A stretch of DNA of 35,341 nt from Candidatus Propionivibrio aalborgensis (GCF_900089945.1 NZ_FLQY01000168.1:1-35341); one strand, 5' to 3'; positions 26,461 through 35,306 are shown, counted from the stretch's first letter. Program-made: numbers and translations. Notes: generated from the letters alone by a model not told the origin.

Positions 26461-28428
26461 TCAATTACCCCGCAACTGCTCGAGAATCGCCGGATTCTCC
26501 AGTGTCGAAACATCCTGCGCAACCGTATCGCCCTTGGCCAGCGAGCGGAGCAGGCGACGCATGATTTTTCCTGAACGCGTTTTCGGCAGATTCTCGCCAA
26601 AACGAATATCCTTCGGCTTGGCAATCGGGCCGATTTCCCTGCCAACGTGATCCTGCAGCTCCTTGATCATTTTCGTGGCCGCCTCGCCCACCGGACGTGC
26701 TCCCTTGAGAACGACAAAAGCGCAGATTGCTTCGCCGGTCAGATCGTCAGGACGCCCTACCACCGCCGCTTCTGCAACTTTTGGATGGGAAACCAGTGCT
26801 GACTCGATCTCCATTGTACCCATGCGGTGACCGGAGACATTCAGCACATCGTCAATGCGGCCGGTGATGGTGAAGTAACCCGTATTGATGTCGCGCACCG
26901 ATCCGTCGCCGGCGAGATAGAGCTTGCCGTTGAAATCATTCGGGTAGTAGGAATTCTTGAAGCGTTCCGGGTCATTCCAGATGTTGCGAATCATCGCGGG
27001 CCAGGGTTTTGAGACAACCAGCAAGCCACCCTTGCCCCAATCGAGCTCGGTACCGGTTTCATCGACAATGGTCGCCTGAATGCCGGGGAAGGGCAGCGTA
27101 CACGAACCGGGCACCATCGGTGTTACGCCCGGCAGCGGCGTGATCATGTGGCCACCGGTTTCTGTCTGCCAGAACGTATCCACGATTGGGCAACGGCCAC
27201 CACCGACGTCGTTGTAGTACCACATCCATGCGGCGGGGTTGATCGGCTCGCCCACCGTGCCCAGCAAGCGAAGCGAAGACAGGTCGTAATTGGTCGGCGC
27301 AACCGCCGGATTGGTATCGGAGGCCTTGATCAGCGAGCGGATTGCCGTCGGCGCAGTGTAGAAAATGCTTATCTTGTGATCCTGGATCATCTTCCAGAAA
27401 CGCCCGGCATCCGGATAAACAGGAACTCCCTCGAAGACCATCTGCGTGCCGCCACAGGCCAAAGGCCCGTAGGTGATGTAGGTGTGCCCGGTAACCCAAC
27501 CGATGTCTGCGGTGCACCAGAAGAAATCGTTCGGCTTCAGATCAAAGGTCCACTTCATGGTCAACACAGCGTGTAACAAGTATCCGCCGGTCGAGTGCTG
27601 CACGCCCTTGGGCTTGCCGGTTGAACCGGAGGTATACAGCAGGAATAGCGGATGCTCGGCTTCCACCCACTCAGGCTCACACACGTCAGACTGGCCAGCG
27701 ATAACGTCGTCCCACCAGATATCACGACCCGCAACCATTGCGCATGGGCCGCCCGTACGCTTGAACACGATCACGGTCTTGATCGTCTCGCAACCGCCCA
27801 ATGCAATCCCTTCATCAACTGCCGGCTTGAGTGGAATCGTCTTTCCGCCACGGCACTGTTCGTCCGTTGTGATCACGGCAACGGCGCCGGCATCGTTGAT
27901 CCGGTCACGCACCGATTGTGCCGAGAAGCCGCCAAACACCACCGAATGTATGGCACCAATGCGGGCACACGCCTGCATGGCAACGACCCCCTCGATACCC
28001 ATAGCCATATAGATAACGACGCGATCGCCTTTCTTGATACCTTTCGCGCGCAAGCCGTTGGCCAAGCGGCTTACCTGGGCCAGTAGTTCCTTGTAAGTCA
28101 CTTTCCTGACTTGCCCATCATCGGTCTCTGAAACGATCGCCAGTTTGTCGCCCAGCCCGGCTTCGATGTTACGATCAAGGCAGTTGTACGAGGCGTTCAG
28201 CGTTCCATCAGCAAACCACTTGAAGAAGGGAGCGTTCGACTCATCAAGCACTTGCGTGAAGGGCTTCTTCCAGCTCACATGTTCACGCGCCAAACGAGCC
28301 CAGTATCCGGTGTAGTCTTTGCTGGCTTCATCACACAATGCCTTGTAGGCATCCATACCGGAGATCGTCGCCTGCTTGACGAATTCGGCAGACGGCTGAA
28401 AATACTGAACGGACTCATTTGCAGACAT
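26461..28428 (-). CDS. acs: Acetyl-CoA synthetase Acs
   Basis: Activates acetate with ATP and CoA to acetyl-CoA through an acetyl-adenylate; cytosolic. The 655-residue length is normal. The adenylate-forming P-loop [11 protein letters not shown] is at residues 265-275; [11 protein letters not shown] and YLAGDG follow, and [11 protein letters not shown] carries Lys621, the conserved lysine that protein acetyltransferases modify to switch the enzyme off. AGGAGA at 28435-28440 lies seven bases before the ATG. The gene is followed by a terminator, then by the DUF294, exonuclease, symporter and DUF4212 genes, all on the same strand, which ties uptake and activation of acetate together. Confidence 0.97.
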   Translation of the reverse strand: MSANESVQYFQPSAEFVKQATISGMDAYKALCDEASKDYTGYWARLAREHVSWKKPFTQVLDESNAPFFKWFADGTLNASYNCLDRNIEAGLGDKLAIVSETDDGQVRKVTYKELLAQVSRLANGLRAKGIKKGDRVVIYMAMGIEGVVAMQACARIGAIHSVVFGGFSAQSVRDRINDAGAVAVITTDEQCRGGKTIPLKPAVDEGIALGGCETIKTVIVFKRTGGPCAMVAGRDIWWDDVIAGQSDVCEPEWVEAEHPLFLLYTSGSTGKPKGVQHSTGGYLLHAVLTMKWTFDLKPNDFFWCTADIGWVTGHTYITYGPLACGGTQMVFEGVPVYPDAGRFWKMIQDHKISIFYTAPTAIRSLIKASDTNPAVAPTNYDLSSLRLLGTVGEPINPAAWMWYYNDVGGGRCPIVDTFWQTETGGHMITPLPGVTPMVPGSCTLPFPGIQATIVDETGTELDWGKGGLLVVSKPWPAMIRNIWNDPERFKNSYYPNDFNGKLYLAGDGSVRDINTGYFTITGRIDDVLNVSGHRMGTMEIESALVSHPKVAEAAVVGRPDDLTGEAICAFVVLKGARPVGEAATKMIKELQDHVGREIGPIAKPKDIRFGENLPKTRSGKIMRRLLRSLAKGDTVAQDVSTLENPAILEQLRGN

Positions 28429-28969
28429 ATCTAATCTCCTGTGCTGTGTTCAAAAGAGGTTTTTCAAATCGAAGGGGACGCGCACCGAAACCACCTGGAA
28501 GCCACCTACACTCCACCTACACTCGCCATTCACAACTCGGTGCAACATGGGGGCAGACAATGCCTTTGACCTGCCACAAAAGTCAAGTGAATAACGGTGA
28601 ATTAGATGCCTCCTGTCTTACATGCCACTTACACAAACATGCTCGGCAAAGCTATTTCACCTGAACAGATCTCCACCGGTTAATCGACCTGAATTTGTTG
28701 CAGGCACTAAACGTGGTGCGTGTTTGATGCCAATCCGGAGGATCAACCGAAAGGTGATCGGCGATTATAGCAATAAACACTGCCCAAGAAAGATCATGGA
28801 GCGATTGCCGATTGGCAATGATGGACGGCGAGGGAGGCGATCGATTGATGGTAAAATTCTTGGCTGCGCAACTGGACCATGCCAAGAGTCCCAACGAATC
28901 AGCCCCGCTCAAAGCAATACACCGTGACCCACCCAGGAACAACCCGAAACCTTTGATAGAAAGCCTGAT
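28429..28969. promoter_or_regulatory. acs-fum divergent intergenic region
   Basis: A 541-base region between divergent genes that should hold both promoters. It contains a perfect tandem pair of an 11-base unit, CCACCTACACT, at 28502-28523, about 75 bases upstream of acs, and a dyad ATTGCC-N4-GGCAAT at 28804-28819, 150 bases upstream of the fumarase ATG. Short open frames inside show no protein-like pattern. No -35/-10 pair could be assigned with confidence. Confidence 0.5.
28502..28523. repeat. Tandem 11-bp direct repeat upstream of acs
   Basis: Two adjacent perfect copies of CCACCTACACT (minus strand AGTGTAGGTGG). Position and spacing of one helical turn suit a regulator binding to one face of the DNA upstream of acs; the binding protein is not known. 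Confidence 0.6.
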
Positions 28970-30502
28970 ATGACAGCCATTCGCCAGGAAGACCTCATCC
29001 AGAGTATCGCCGATGCGTTCCAGTACATCAGTTACTACCACCCGCTTGATTTCATCACGGCGCTGGGCGCAGCCTACGAGCGCGAGGAATCACCTGCTGC
29101 CAAGGATGCGATTGCCCAGATTCTGACCAATTCACGGATGTCGGCCGAAGGTCACCGCCCGATCTGTCAAGACACCGGCATCGGCATGGTCTTCCTCAAG
29201 GTCGGCATGGACATCCAGTGGCCGGATGCCACGATGAGCCTCCAGGAAATGGTCAATGAAGGTGTCCGCCGCGCCTATGCCGACCCGGACAACCCGCTAC
29301 GCGCATCAGTCCTCGCCGATCCATACGGCACGCGCAAGAACACCAAGGACAACACCCCGGCCGTGGTGCACTTCGAAATTGTTCCCGGCCACCACGTCGA
29401 GGTCATCTGTGCGGCCAAAGGCGGCGGCTCGGAAGCCAAAGCCAAGTTCGCCATGCTCAACCCCTCGGACGACCTGGTCGACTGGATTCTCAAAACCGTG
29501 CCCACCATGGGCGCCGGCTGGTGCCCTCCCGGCATCATCGGTGTCGGCATCGGCGGCACACCGGAAAAAGCCATGCTCATGGCCAAGGAATCGATCATGG
29601 CACCGGTCGACATTCAGGAACTCAAGGCCCGTGGCGCAGAAACCCGTGCTGAGGAATTGCGTCTCGAACTCTACGAAAAGATCAACGCTTTGGGTATCGG
29701 TGCGCAGGGTCTAGGCGGACTGACCACGGTGCTTGATGTCAAGGTTCTCGACTTCCCGTGCCACGCCGCCAATCTGCCGGTCGCACTGGTTCCCAACTGT
29801 GCCGCAACCCGCCACATCCACTTCCATCTCGACGGCTCCGGCCCAGCCAAGCTCGAACCTCCGAAGCTCGCCGACTGGCCAGCGGTGACCTGGGTGCCGG
29901 ATGTCAAATCCGCTACGCGAGTCGACCTCAACACGCTGACCAAGGAACAGGTCGCCGCCTGGAAGCCTGGCCAGAAACTGCTTCTCAACGGAAAGATGCT
30001 TACTGGCCGCGACGCCGCACACAAGCGTATTTCCGACATGCTGGCGAAAGGAGAAAAACTGCCTGTCGACTTCACCAACCGCGTCATTTACTACGTCGGC
30101 CCGGTTGATCCCGTGCGCGACGAAGTGGTCGGCCCGGCCGGCCCGACGACAGCCACGCGCATGGACAAGTTCACCCGCATGATGCTGGAGAAAACAGGCC
30201 TTATCTCGATGGTTGGCAAGTCCGAGCGTGGTCCTGCCGCGATTCAGGCGATCAAGGACAATAAATCGGCTTACATGATGGCCGTCGGCGGTGCCGCCTA
30301 TCTGGTCGCCAAGGCGATAAAGACCGCCAAGGTTGTCGGTTTTGCCGATCTGGGCATGGAAGCCATTTACGAATTCGATGTCCAGGACATGCCGGTCACC
30401 GTGGCCGTTGATTCAAACGGCACGGCAGTGCACACCACCGGGCCGAAGGAATGGCAGATCAAGATTGGCAAGATTCCTTATGCCGAGCCCGTAGCTCACT
30501 GA
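28970..30502 (+). CDS. Class I fumarate hydratase (FumA/FumB type)
   Basis: A 510-residue iron-sulfur fumarase that interconverts fumarate and malate in the TCA cycle. The N-terminal alpha domain contains RPICQDTGIGMVF with Cys66, a likely 4Fe-4S ligand, and further conserved cysteines occur in GWCPPGIIGVGIGG and FPCHAANLPVALVPNCAATR. The C-terminal beta domain carries GPTTATRMDKFTRMMLEKTG and GGAAYLVAKAIK. Both domains are on one chain, as in E. coli FumA, rather than split. It is divergent from acs, and both enzymes feed acetate-derived carbon into the TCA cycle. AGAAAG just before ATG 28970 is a modest ribosome-binding site. Confidence 0.95.
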   Translation: MTAIRQEDLIQSIADAFQYISYYHPLDFITALGAAYEREESPAAKDAIAQILTNSRMSAEGHRPICQDTGIGMVFLKVGMDIQWPDATMSLQEMVNEGVRRAYADPDNPLRASVLADPYGTRKNTKDNTPAVVHFEIVPGHHVEVICAAKGGGSEAKAKFAMLNPSDDLVDWILKTVPTMGAGWCPPGIIGVGIGGTPEKAMLMAKESIMAPVDIQELKARGAETRAEELRLELYEKINALGIGAQGLGGLTTVLDVKVLDFPCHAANLPVALVPNCAATRHIHFHLDGSGPAKLEPPKLADWPAVTWVPDVKSATRVDLNTLTKEQVAAWKPGQKLLLNGKMLTGRDAAHKRISDMLAKGEKLPVDFTNRVIYYVGPVDPVRDEVVGPAGPTTATRMDKFTRMMLEKTGLISMVGKSERGPAAIQAIKDNKSAYMMAVGGAAYLVAKAIKTAKVVGFADLGMEAIYEFDVQDMPVTVAVDSNGTAVHTTGPKEWQIKIGKIPYAEPVAH

Positions 30503-30519
30503 GCATCAGCGCGAGACCC

Positions 30520-30550
30520 GATCAAAACCGGCCATCAGCCGGCTTTGATC
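30520..30550 (+). terminator. Probable terminator hairpin after fumarase
   Basis: Arms GATCAAAACCGGC (30520-30532) and GCCGGCTTTGATC (30538-30550) pair over 13 positions with one mismatch and a 5-base loop, 18 bases after the stop. There is no T-run on either strand, so it may stabilise the 3' end or need Rho. Confidence 0.5.
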
Positions 30551-30621
30551 CCAAGTGCGTTGGAAACAGCTCGATTGCATCTCGCGTGGCGCACTTCAAC
30601 TAGCTATAGTCTGGGATAGGC

Positions 30622-31944
30622 TCAGGCACCGACGCTATCGACCAGCCGCATGACCTGCACGGGATCGGTGACGCTCGACACCCGGAGGATGACCTTCTCG
30701 CCGCCGAGTCGCGCCAGCCGCATCCGCCCATAAACTCCGTTCCGGGAAAACGTCAGCGCTTTGGCGCCCGGGATTTTCTGCGTGGTCCAGGTGTTGCCGC
30801 TAAGGCCAGTGACTTTGTAAAGTGGCGCGCCGACGTTACTGCCCTGAATGTAAAGCGTATCGGTATCCACGTCATAGACGTTGCCGGCAGAAAATAAACT
30901 TCCGCTCATTTGCAGCGCAGCAGCGGTAAAGTCGAGGTGCGAGGCATCCGTCGAGGATAACTGTATCTTGTCGCAGTATTTGGCCCAGTGCCTCGAACCA
31001 GCGTCGATCGCTTCTCCGTAACGAGCGCGATGATAGTAGAGCTTCTGGGCTGATTTGCCTTCATGGCCATAGAAGCCGAAGCACTCGCGCCTTTCCTCGA
31101 TCCACCCCCAGCAGGAATGCACACTGACAATGTGCGCCCATTGTGTATAACGCGAGGTCCACACGCCCAGGCTGGCCGGATTCCATAGCGTTGCCTGGCG
31201 CCCTTCAAGCGCCCATCTCCAGACGTGGTAAGACGCGTGCGGCCCGTAGATATTCGTTCCATCGAGGAAAGCCGCCGAGGCGGACAGGTCAACATTGCTC
31301 TCGCCGATCGGCTTCCAGTTTGTCGGACCGACGTGCTTCTTCGTGTCGAGGTCGTAGATCGTATTCGCGCCGCTGGCGTAGAAAATCCCGCCGGACTTGT
31401 TGGTCGTTTTGCCGGTGATGACATGCATCACCGCCGGCGGAATCCACAGCAGTGACCAGCTCGTATGCACGGCGCCCGGTTGCCCGCTCTTGAGCATCGA
31501 CGACCACCACGATTCGCCTGGCGTGAACACCGGCTTGCCATCGACGACCTTCCAGTCGCCGTTCTCGCTCTGCGGATCGCGGTCTTTGGCGCGGTCGAAG
31601 AGCAGTGTCGCCGCCTTGAGCCGGTAGATCGCCGTCTCGCACGAGCTGGTGCCGAAGTGTCCGCCGCCGGTAATGAACATTTCCTGTGCAGGTTTGCTCC
31701 ATGCCGCGCCCGACCAAGTATTCATGATCCCCGTCCAGCTTGGCGCGCCGGAGCGGGCGGTGTAATACGGCGTCTCGACCGCATCAAGCAGAGGCGGCGA
31801 ATCGACGAGCACATAGCGGTTCGCCGGCAAGCCTTGCCAGTTGCCCACCGGAATAATGCCGTTCTCGTCGCGGGTCGGCGACCACGTCATCGTTCCGTGG
31901 TCAATGATTGGCGAGTTTGATGAGAGCAGTGTCGGTTTCTTCAT
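30622..31944 (-). CDS. Trp-rich probable beta-propeller protein, function unknown
   Basis: A 440-residue protein not assigned to a named family. It carries about 20 tryptophans and recurring blade-like patterns: EMFITGGGHFGTSSCETAIY, GGIFYASGANTIYDLDTKKH, AGNVYDVDTDTLYIQGSNVG, and NGVYGRMRLARLGG. The GGGH...T.IY pattern recalls Kelch/galactose-oxidase-like propellers found in uncharacterised bacterial and phage proteins. No signal peptide or membrane segment is visible at the N-terminus (MKKPTLLSSNSPIIDHGTM), so it is probably cytosolic or phage-structure-like. It stands alone, convergent with the fumarase gene, and lies downstream of tRNA-Val on the same strand. The coding assignment is supported by length and a coherent protein pattern; the function is unknown. 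Confidence 0.75.
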   Translation of the reverse strand: MKKPTLLSSNSPIIDHGTMTWSPTRDENGIIPVGNWQGLPANRYVLVDSPPLLDAVETPYYTARSGAPSWTGIMNTWSGAAWSKPAQEMFITGGGHFGTSSCETAIYRLKAATLLFDRAKDRDPQSENGDWKVVDGKPVFTPGESWWSSMLKSGQPGAVHTSWSLLWIPPAVMHVITGKTTNKSGGIFYASGANTIYDLDTKKHVGPTNWKPIGESNVDLSASAAFLDGTNIYGPHASYHVWRWALEGRQATLWNPASLGVWTSRYTQWAHIVSVHSCWGWIEERRECFGFYGHEGKSAQKLYYHRARYGEAIDAGSRHWAKYCDKIQLSSTDASHLDFTAAALQMSGSLFSAGNVYDVDTDTLYIQGSNVGAPLYKVTGLSGNTWTTQKIPGAKALTFSRNGVYGRMRLARLGGEKVILRVSSVTDPVQVMRLVDSVGA

Positions 31945-32314
31945 GACAGGACCCGATAGGTGATTCTGAGGCTTTCAAGCAAACGGGTTATGAAAGGACA
32001 ACAAAGGTCGTTCGCACGCACGGTTGACGCAGCCTAGTACACATTGTTCCAGTTGACAAAAGTCCGGTTTGCAAAAAGGTGGGGCCTGGTTCGTATCCTC
32101 GGGCCGGAGGTGTTGAGTGACCCGAGCAACGACCAGCTTCGTCCTTCGTGGGGTCCCTTAGTTGCTACGGAACGGAAGAGAAGCACTCGTCGACGCGAAG
32201 AAGGCCGACAGGGCCTATCCGCAGATAGCCGCAGCGCGTCAAGCCATCGGGCGCATTGGGTAGCCGGGACCGCTCTTGGAGGGCCTCGCTTGGGAACGGC
32301 TACCGATGCCTAAT
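31945..32314. other. Gap between propeller gene and tRNA-Val
   Basis: 370 bases with no recognisable gene. The 89-codon open frame at 32044-32313 (+) is rich in Arg and Ser without a domain pattern and is not called. An inverted repeat, GGTAGCCG (32259-32266) and CGGCTACC (32297-32304), lies just downstream of the tRNA-Val 3' end; it could be a processing or termination hairpin but has no T-run. Confidence 0.4.
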
Positions 32315-32389
32315 TGGTGGGCGGTACTGGGTTCGAACCAGTGACCCCTGCCGTGTGAAGGCAGTGCTCTACCGCTGAGCTAACCGCCC
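32315..32389 (-). tRNA. tRNA-Val (CAC)
   Basis: Cloverleaf with acceptor arm GGGCGGT/ACCGCCC, D arm AGCTC-AGCGGTA-GAGC, anticodon stem CTGCC/GGCAG around loop TTCACAC (anticodon CAC, reads GUG), T arm with GGTTCGAACCC, and encoded CCA. It is 75 bases with CCA. It is transcribed away from gltX. Confidence 0.97.
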
Positions 32390-32403
32390 GATAGAGGACG
32401 CGC

Positions 32404-32432
32404 ATTACACCATAGGTCTGCACGGCGGTCAA
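32404..32432 (-). promoter_or_regulatory. Sigma70-type promoter of tRNA-Val
   Basis: On the minus strand TTGACC (32432-32427), a 17-base spacer, and TGTAAT (32409-32404) place transcription start about 8 bases before the tRNA 5' end. The -35 box directly abuts the -35 box of the divergent gltX promoter. Confidence 0.75.
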
Positions 32433-32459
32433 TTTACAGCGCCACCTTTCCACTACAAT
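32433..32459 (+). promoter_or_regulatory. Candidate gltX promoter
   Basis: TTTACA (32433-32438), a 15-base spacer and TACAAT (32454-32459), about 31 bases before the gltX ATG. The spacer is short, which lowers confidence, but the hexamers are good. Confidence 0.5.
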
Positions 32460-32489
32460 GTGCGCTTTACGATTTCCTGCTTCTTTCCA

Positions 32490-33890
32490 ATGAAAATGAT
32501 CCGTACCCGTTTTGCGCCCTCACCGACCGGCTTCCTGCATATCGGTGGCGCCCGCACTGCCCTCTTCTCCTGGGCGTACGCCCGTCATCACGCTGGAAAG
32601 TTCATCCTCCGGATCGAGGATACGGACGTTGCGCGCTCAACGCCTGCGGCCGTTCAGGCGATCCTCGATGGAATGGACTGGCTCGGGCTCGCACATGACG
32701 AGGGCCCCTTCTACCAGCTGCAGCGCATGGATCGCTACAAGGCAGTGATCAAGGAGATGCTTGATGCCGGCACCGCTTACCACTGTTACACAACGCCTGA
32801 AGAACTCGACCGCATGCGTGAAACGCAGCGCGCCACAGGCCTGAAGCCGCGATACGACGGCACCTGGCGCCCGGAGCCGGGCAAGACGCTGCCACCGCCA
32901 CCCGATGGAGCGCTACCGGTGGTGCGCTTCAGGAATCCAGTAGAAGGGAAAGTGGTATGGGATGACCTCGTAAAGGGCCGCATCGAAATCGCCAATAACG
33001 AGCTCGACGATCTGGTAATCGCCCGCGCCGACGGCACCCCCACCTACAACTTCTGCGTGGTCGTTGATGACTGGGAGATGGAAATCACGCACGTCATCCG
33101 TGGTGACGACCATGTCAACAACACGCCGCGCCAGATCAACATCCTCACGGCGCTCGGCGCTGAAGTGCCGCTCTACGCACACCTTTCGATGATCCTCGGC
33201 GATGACGGGCAAAAGCTCTCGAAGCGACACGGCGCAGTGAGCGTGATGCAGTACGACGATGATGGCTACTTGCCGGAAGCCGTGCTCAATTATCTGGCTC
33301 GGCTTGGCTGGTCGCACGGCGACGAGGAAATCTTCTCGATGCAGCAATTCTGCGAATGGTTCGACCTCGATCACATCACGCCATCGGCCGCGCAGTTCAA
33401 CACCGAGAAACTCAACTGGCTCAATGCCCATTACATCAAGCAGACAGACAACGCCCGCCTTTCGGGGCTCGTTCGTTCCCGGCTCGAAGCACGCGGCATC
33501 ACAATCACCGACGAGCCCTCGCTTGAAGCAATCATTGGCCTCTACAAAGAGCGCATGAGCAATTTGAACGAACTTGCCGATGCCGCCGAGGTGTTCTACA
33601 TTGACCTGCACCCCAATGCCGATGTCCTGGCGTTGCATCTGACACCGGAGATCTTGCCGGCTCTGGCGGATTTCATCGACGGCGCCAAAGGTGTGGAATG
33701 GGAGGCACCCGCCATTGCTGCATTGATCAAGACATGTATCGGCAAGCATGGACTGAAGATGCCCAAGCTGGCCATGCCGCTGCGCGTGCTGCTTACCGGA
33801 CAGACGCAAACGCCGTCGGTCGATGCCGTTGTCGCGCTGTTTCCGCGCGAAATTGCGCTCGGGCGGCTGGCCGCAGCATCTGTCGGTTGA
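32490..33890 (+). CDS. gltX: Glutamyl-tRNA synthetase GltX
   Basis: Class I aminoacyl-tRNA synthetase that charges tRNA-Glu with glutamate. The 466-residue length is normal. [20 protein letters not shown] carries the HIGH-like motif at residues 17-20, and KLSKR (242-246) in [17 protein letters not shown] is the KMSKS motif. LRIEDTD and [14 protein letters not shown] are further conserved blocks. ATG 32490 was chosen; ATG 32496 (MIRTRF) would remove two residues, and the upstream start at 32460 overlaps the promoter -10 box. A tRNA-Glu gene lies 184 bases downstream, in a separate operon with its own promoter. Whether it is a discriminating enzyme cannot be decided from the visible motifs. Confidence 0.97.
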   Translation: MKMIRTRFAPSPTGFLHIGGARTALFSWAYARHHAGKFILRIEDTDVARSTPAAVQAILDGMDWLGLAHDEGPFYQLQRMDRYKAVIKEMLDAGTAYHCYTTPEELDRMRETQRATGLKPRYDGTWRPEPGKTLPPPPDGALPVVRFRNPVEGKVVWDDLVKGRIEIANNELDDLVIARADGTPTYNFCVVVDDWEMEITHVIRGDDHVNNTPRQINILTALGAEVPLYAHLSMILGDDGQKLSKRHGAVSVMQYDDDGYLPEAVLNYLARLGWSHGDEEIFSMQQFCEWFDLDHITPSAAQFNTEKLNWLNAHYIKQTDNARLSGLVRSRLEARGITITDEPSLEAIIGLYKERMSNLNELADAAEVFYIDLHPNADVLALHLTPEILPALADFIDGAKGVEWEAPAIAALIKTCIGKHGLKMPKLAMPLRVLLTGQTQTPSVDAVVALFPREIALGRLAAASVG

Positions 33891-33927
33891 AGCGTGCCGT
33901 TAGTAGCCCGCAGAAGGCACAAAGCAC

Positions 33928-33956
33928 TTTACAAGAACTGACCCCATCCCTATAAT
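33928..33956 (+). promoter_or_regulatory. Strong promoter of the tRNA-Ala/Glu/Asp operon
   Basis: TTTACA (33928-33933), exactly 17 bases, then consensus TATAAT (33951-33956). It is followed by a GC-rich discriminator (GCGCCC), as expected for a stable-RNA promoter under stringent control. Confidence 0.88.
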
Positions 33957-33973
33957 GCGCCCTTCTTTCGAGC

Positions 33974-34049
<76 letters not shown>

Positions 34050-34074
34050 ACAAGCCGAGAGAAACATCGTCCGG

Positions 34075-34150
34075 GTCCCCATCGTCTAGAGGCCTAGGAC
34101 ACTACCCTTTCACGGTAGGTACCGGGGTTCGAATCCCCGTGGGGACGCCA
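34075..34150 (+). tRNA. tRNA-Glu (TTC)
   Basis: Acceptor GTCCCCA/TGGGGAC, D arm GTCTAGAGGCCTAGGAC, anticodon stem CTACC/GGTAG around CTTTCAC (anticodon TTC), T arm CGGGGTTCGAATCCCCG, then GCCA. 76 bases. It is the substrate of the neighbouring GltX. Confidence 0.97.
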
Positions 34151-34206
34151 AGATTGGTCTGTGGTTGCCAGGCACAACATGCCGCAACCCTCGATTCAGA
34201 AGTATT

Positions 34207-34283
34207 GGAGTGGTAGTTCAGTTGGTTAGAATACCGGCCTGTCACGCCGGGGGTCGCGGGTTCGAGTCCCGTCCACTCCGCCA
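34207..34283 (+). tRNA. tRNA-Asp (GTC)
   Basis: Acceptor GGAGTGG/CCACTCC, D arm AGTTCAGTTGGTTAGAAT, anticodon stem CCGGC/GCCGG around CTGTCAC (anticodon GTC), T arm CGGGTTCGAGTCCCG, then GCCA. 77 bases. Last tRNA before the operon terminator. Confidence 0.97.
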
Positions 34284-34292
34284 ACATTCCCC

Positions 34293-34341
34293 AATGGCTG
34301 TTTTCGCAACCGAATCCATCGGATGCGAGAGCAGCCATTTT
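34293..34341 (+). terminator. Large hairpin terminator of the tRNA operon
   Basis: Arms 34293-34308 and 34324-34339 pair over 16 positions (AATGGCTG/CAGCCATT, then TTTT against AGAG with G-U pairs, then CGCA/TGCG). After an A-A mismatch CCGA/TCGG continue to a 5-base loop. TTTT follows at 34338-34341. It starts 10 bases after tRNA-Asp. Confidence 0.8.
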
Positions 34342-34485
34342 GCGTTTGCTGCCGATTGCCGTGCGATTTCAATCTACATCGCTTCCAGTCGGGTCAGAGC
34401 CGTGTCGCCTTTACGTGACCGCGTTTTCCTGTTCCCTCCCTGTTCAAAACCCAAAATCAGCTTGTTCCTTGACCTGCGAAACGTC

Positions 34486-34873
34486 GCTGGACCAGCGGTA
34501 TTGACCGGGCTCGGTTACCATGCCGACCCGAACCGAGTCGAGCTCGATACAGCGATAGCAGGCCAGAAGATAGGTTTCAGCCTGAACGAGGCTGGAATTG
34601 TAGCGGCTCTCCTACAGGTTGCCAGTGCGCCGGCAGAAGCGATTTGATGTATCGGGCATAGCGCCGTCCCAATGACTGCATCAGCCGGTGAACATAGTTG
34701 GTCATCAGCACATAGGCATGAAGCGCCCGAGCGTAGCGCCTGCCGGGTTCAAGCAGTTCGTCCTTGAAGAACTGGCAGTCTTCGTCACTGGTGAAGACTG
34801 CGTCGCGGTTGTGGCCACTCAGGATGACATGCTGAGGTACAACTGAACTTGCGGCCGGAGATAAGCGTGCAAC
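34486..34873 (-). pseudogene. Decayed RAYT (REP-associated Y1 transposase) gene
   Basis: The minus-strand translation matches the TnpA-REP/RAYT family: VVPQHVILSGHNRDAVF, DEDCQFFKDEL, HAYVLMTNYVH, MQSLGRRYARYI, then in another frame SLVQAETYLLACYR, IELDSVRVGMVTEPGQYRW. Lesions: the HUH motif reads NYVH where the family has NHVH, so one catalytic His is lost; about ten residues normally between that motif and MQSLGRRY are missing; an extra A in AAA (34643-34645) shifts the frame after YI; and TAG at 34614-34612 stands where the family has the Trp of a LWEGRY-like block. The N-terminal start is uncertain. It cannot make an active enzyme. REP-type hairpins belonging to it were not clearly identified. 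Confidence 0.85.
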
Positions 34874-35306
34874 CAAATCCCCGTGGCCTTCATCAGAAAA
34901 ACGCCTTGCAAACCCGGAGGCGCCCATCTAATTTTAGATATGCGGTTAGGCCACGCTGGTTGCCGTGGCCGAGCCTTCTTCGCGCTGTGCCTGCCGCTTC
35001 GCGTCGCGCGTAAGTCTCTCGGCCACTCGTTCCACGAAAGATAATCCGAATTTTGGGTTCTATACTGAGATCACGGATCTTTGAATGACTGATGTCATCT
35101 GCAAGATTCGGGGTCGAACACCCGCCGTCCTTGTGACAATTCGCTCTGCGGGAACACTGAGCTTTCTGCCCCCGTTGAAGCCGTCGTCAAGACAGGGAAG
35201 GGAGAAATGCCGAGGATGGCAAGAGTAGGAACCTCGGAATATTGTTTGTTGCCCATTTGCACGTGCAAGTCCGATAAACAGTAATCAACGCAAGGAGGCA
35301 CACATC
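34874..35306. other. Gap between RAYT remnant and last gene
   Basis: 433 bases without a convincing gene. Contents: a hairpin GGCCACG (34949-34955) / CGTGGCC (34964-34970), possibly REP-like; a second hairpin CCGAGG (35210-35215) / CCTCGG (35232-35237); the palindrome TTGCACGTGCAA (35257-35268); and the ribosome-binding site AAGGAGG (35292-35298). The short minus-strand frame at 35095-35301 has no recognisable domain. Confidence 0.5.
35257..35268. promoter_or_regulatory. 12-bp palindrome, candidate operator
   Basis: TTGCACGTGCAA is a perfect 12-base palindrome 38 bases upstream of the ATG at 35307. Its size and place suit a dimeric repressor or activator of that gene; the protein is unknown. 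Confidence 0.4.

Noticed and set aside
28419-28927. Short plus-strand open frames in the acs-fum intergenic region
   Set aside because: No protein-like conservation pattern, one overlaps the acs start, and the region is expected to be regulatory.
32044-32313. 89-codon open frame upstream of tRNA-Val on the plus strand
   Set aside because: Low-complexity Arg/Ser-rich sequence, no domain, no good ribosome-binding site; it ends just before a tRNA gene on the other strand.
30503-32389. Genomic island inserted at tRNA-Val
   Set aside because: No integrase and no second copy of the tRNA 3' end was found near the propeller gene, so there is no attachment-site evidence.
35095-35301. 68-codon minus-strand open frame before the last gene
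   Set aside because: No recognisable domain or ribosome-binding site, and it overlaps the upstream control region of the gene at 35307.
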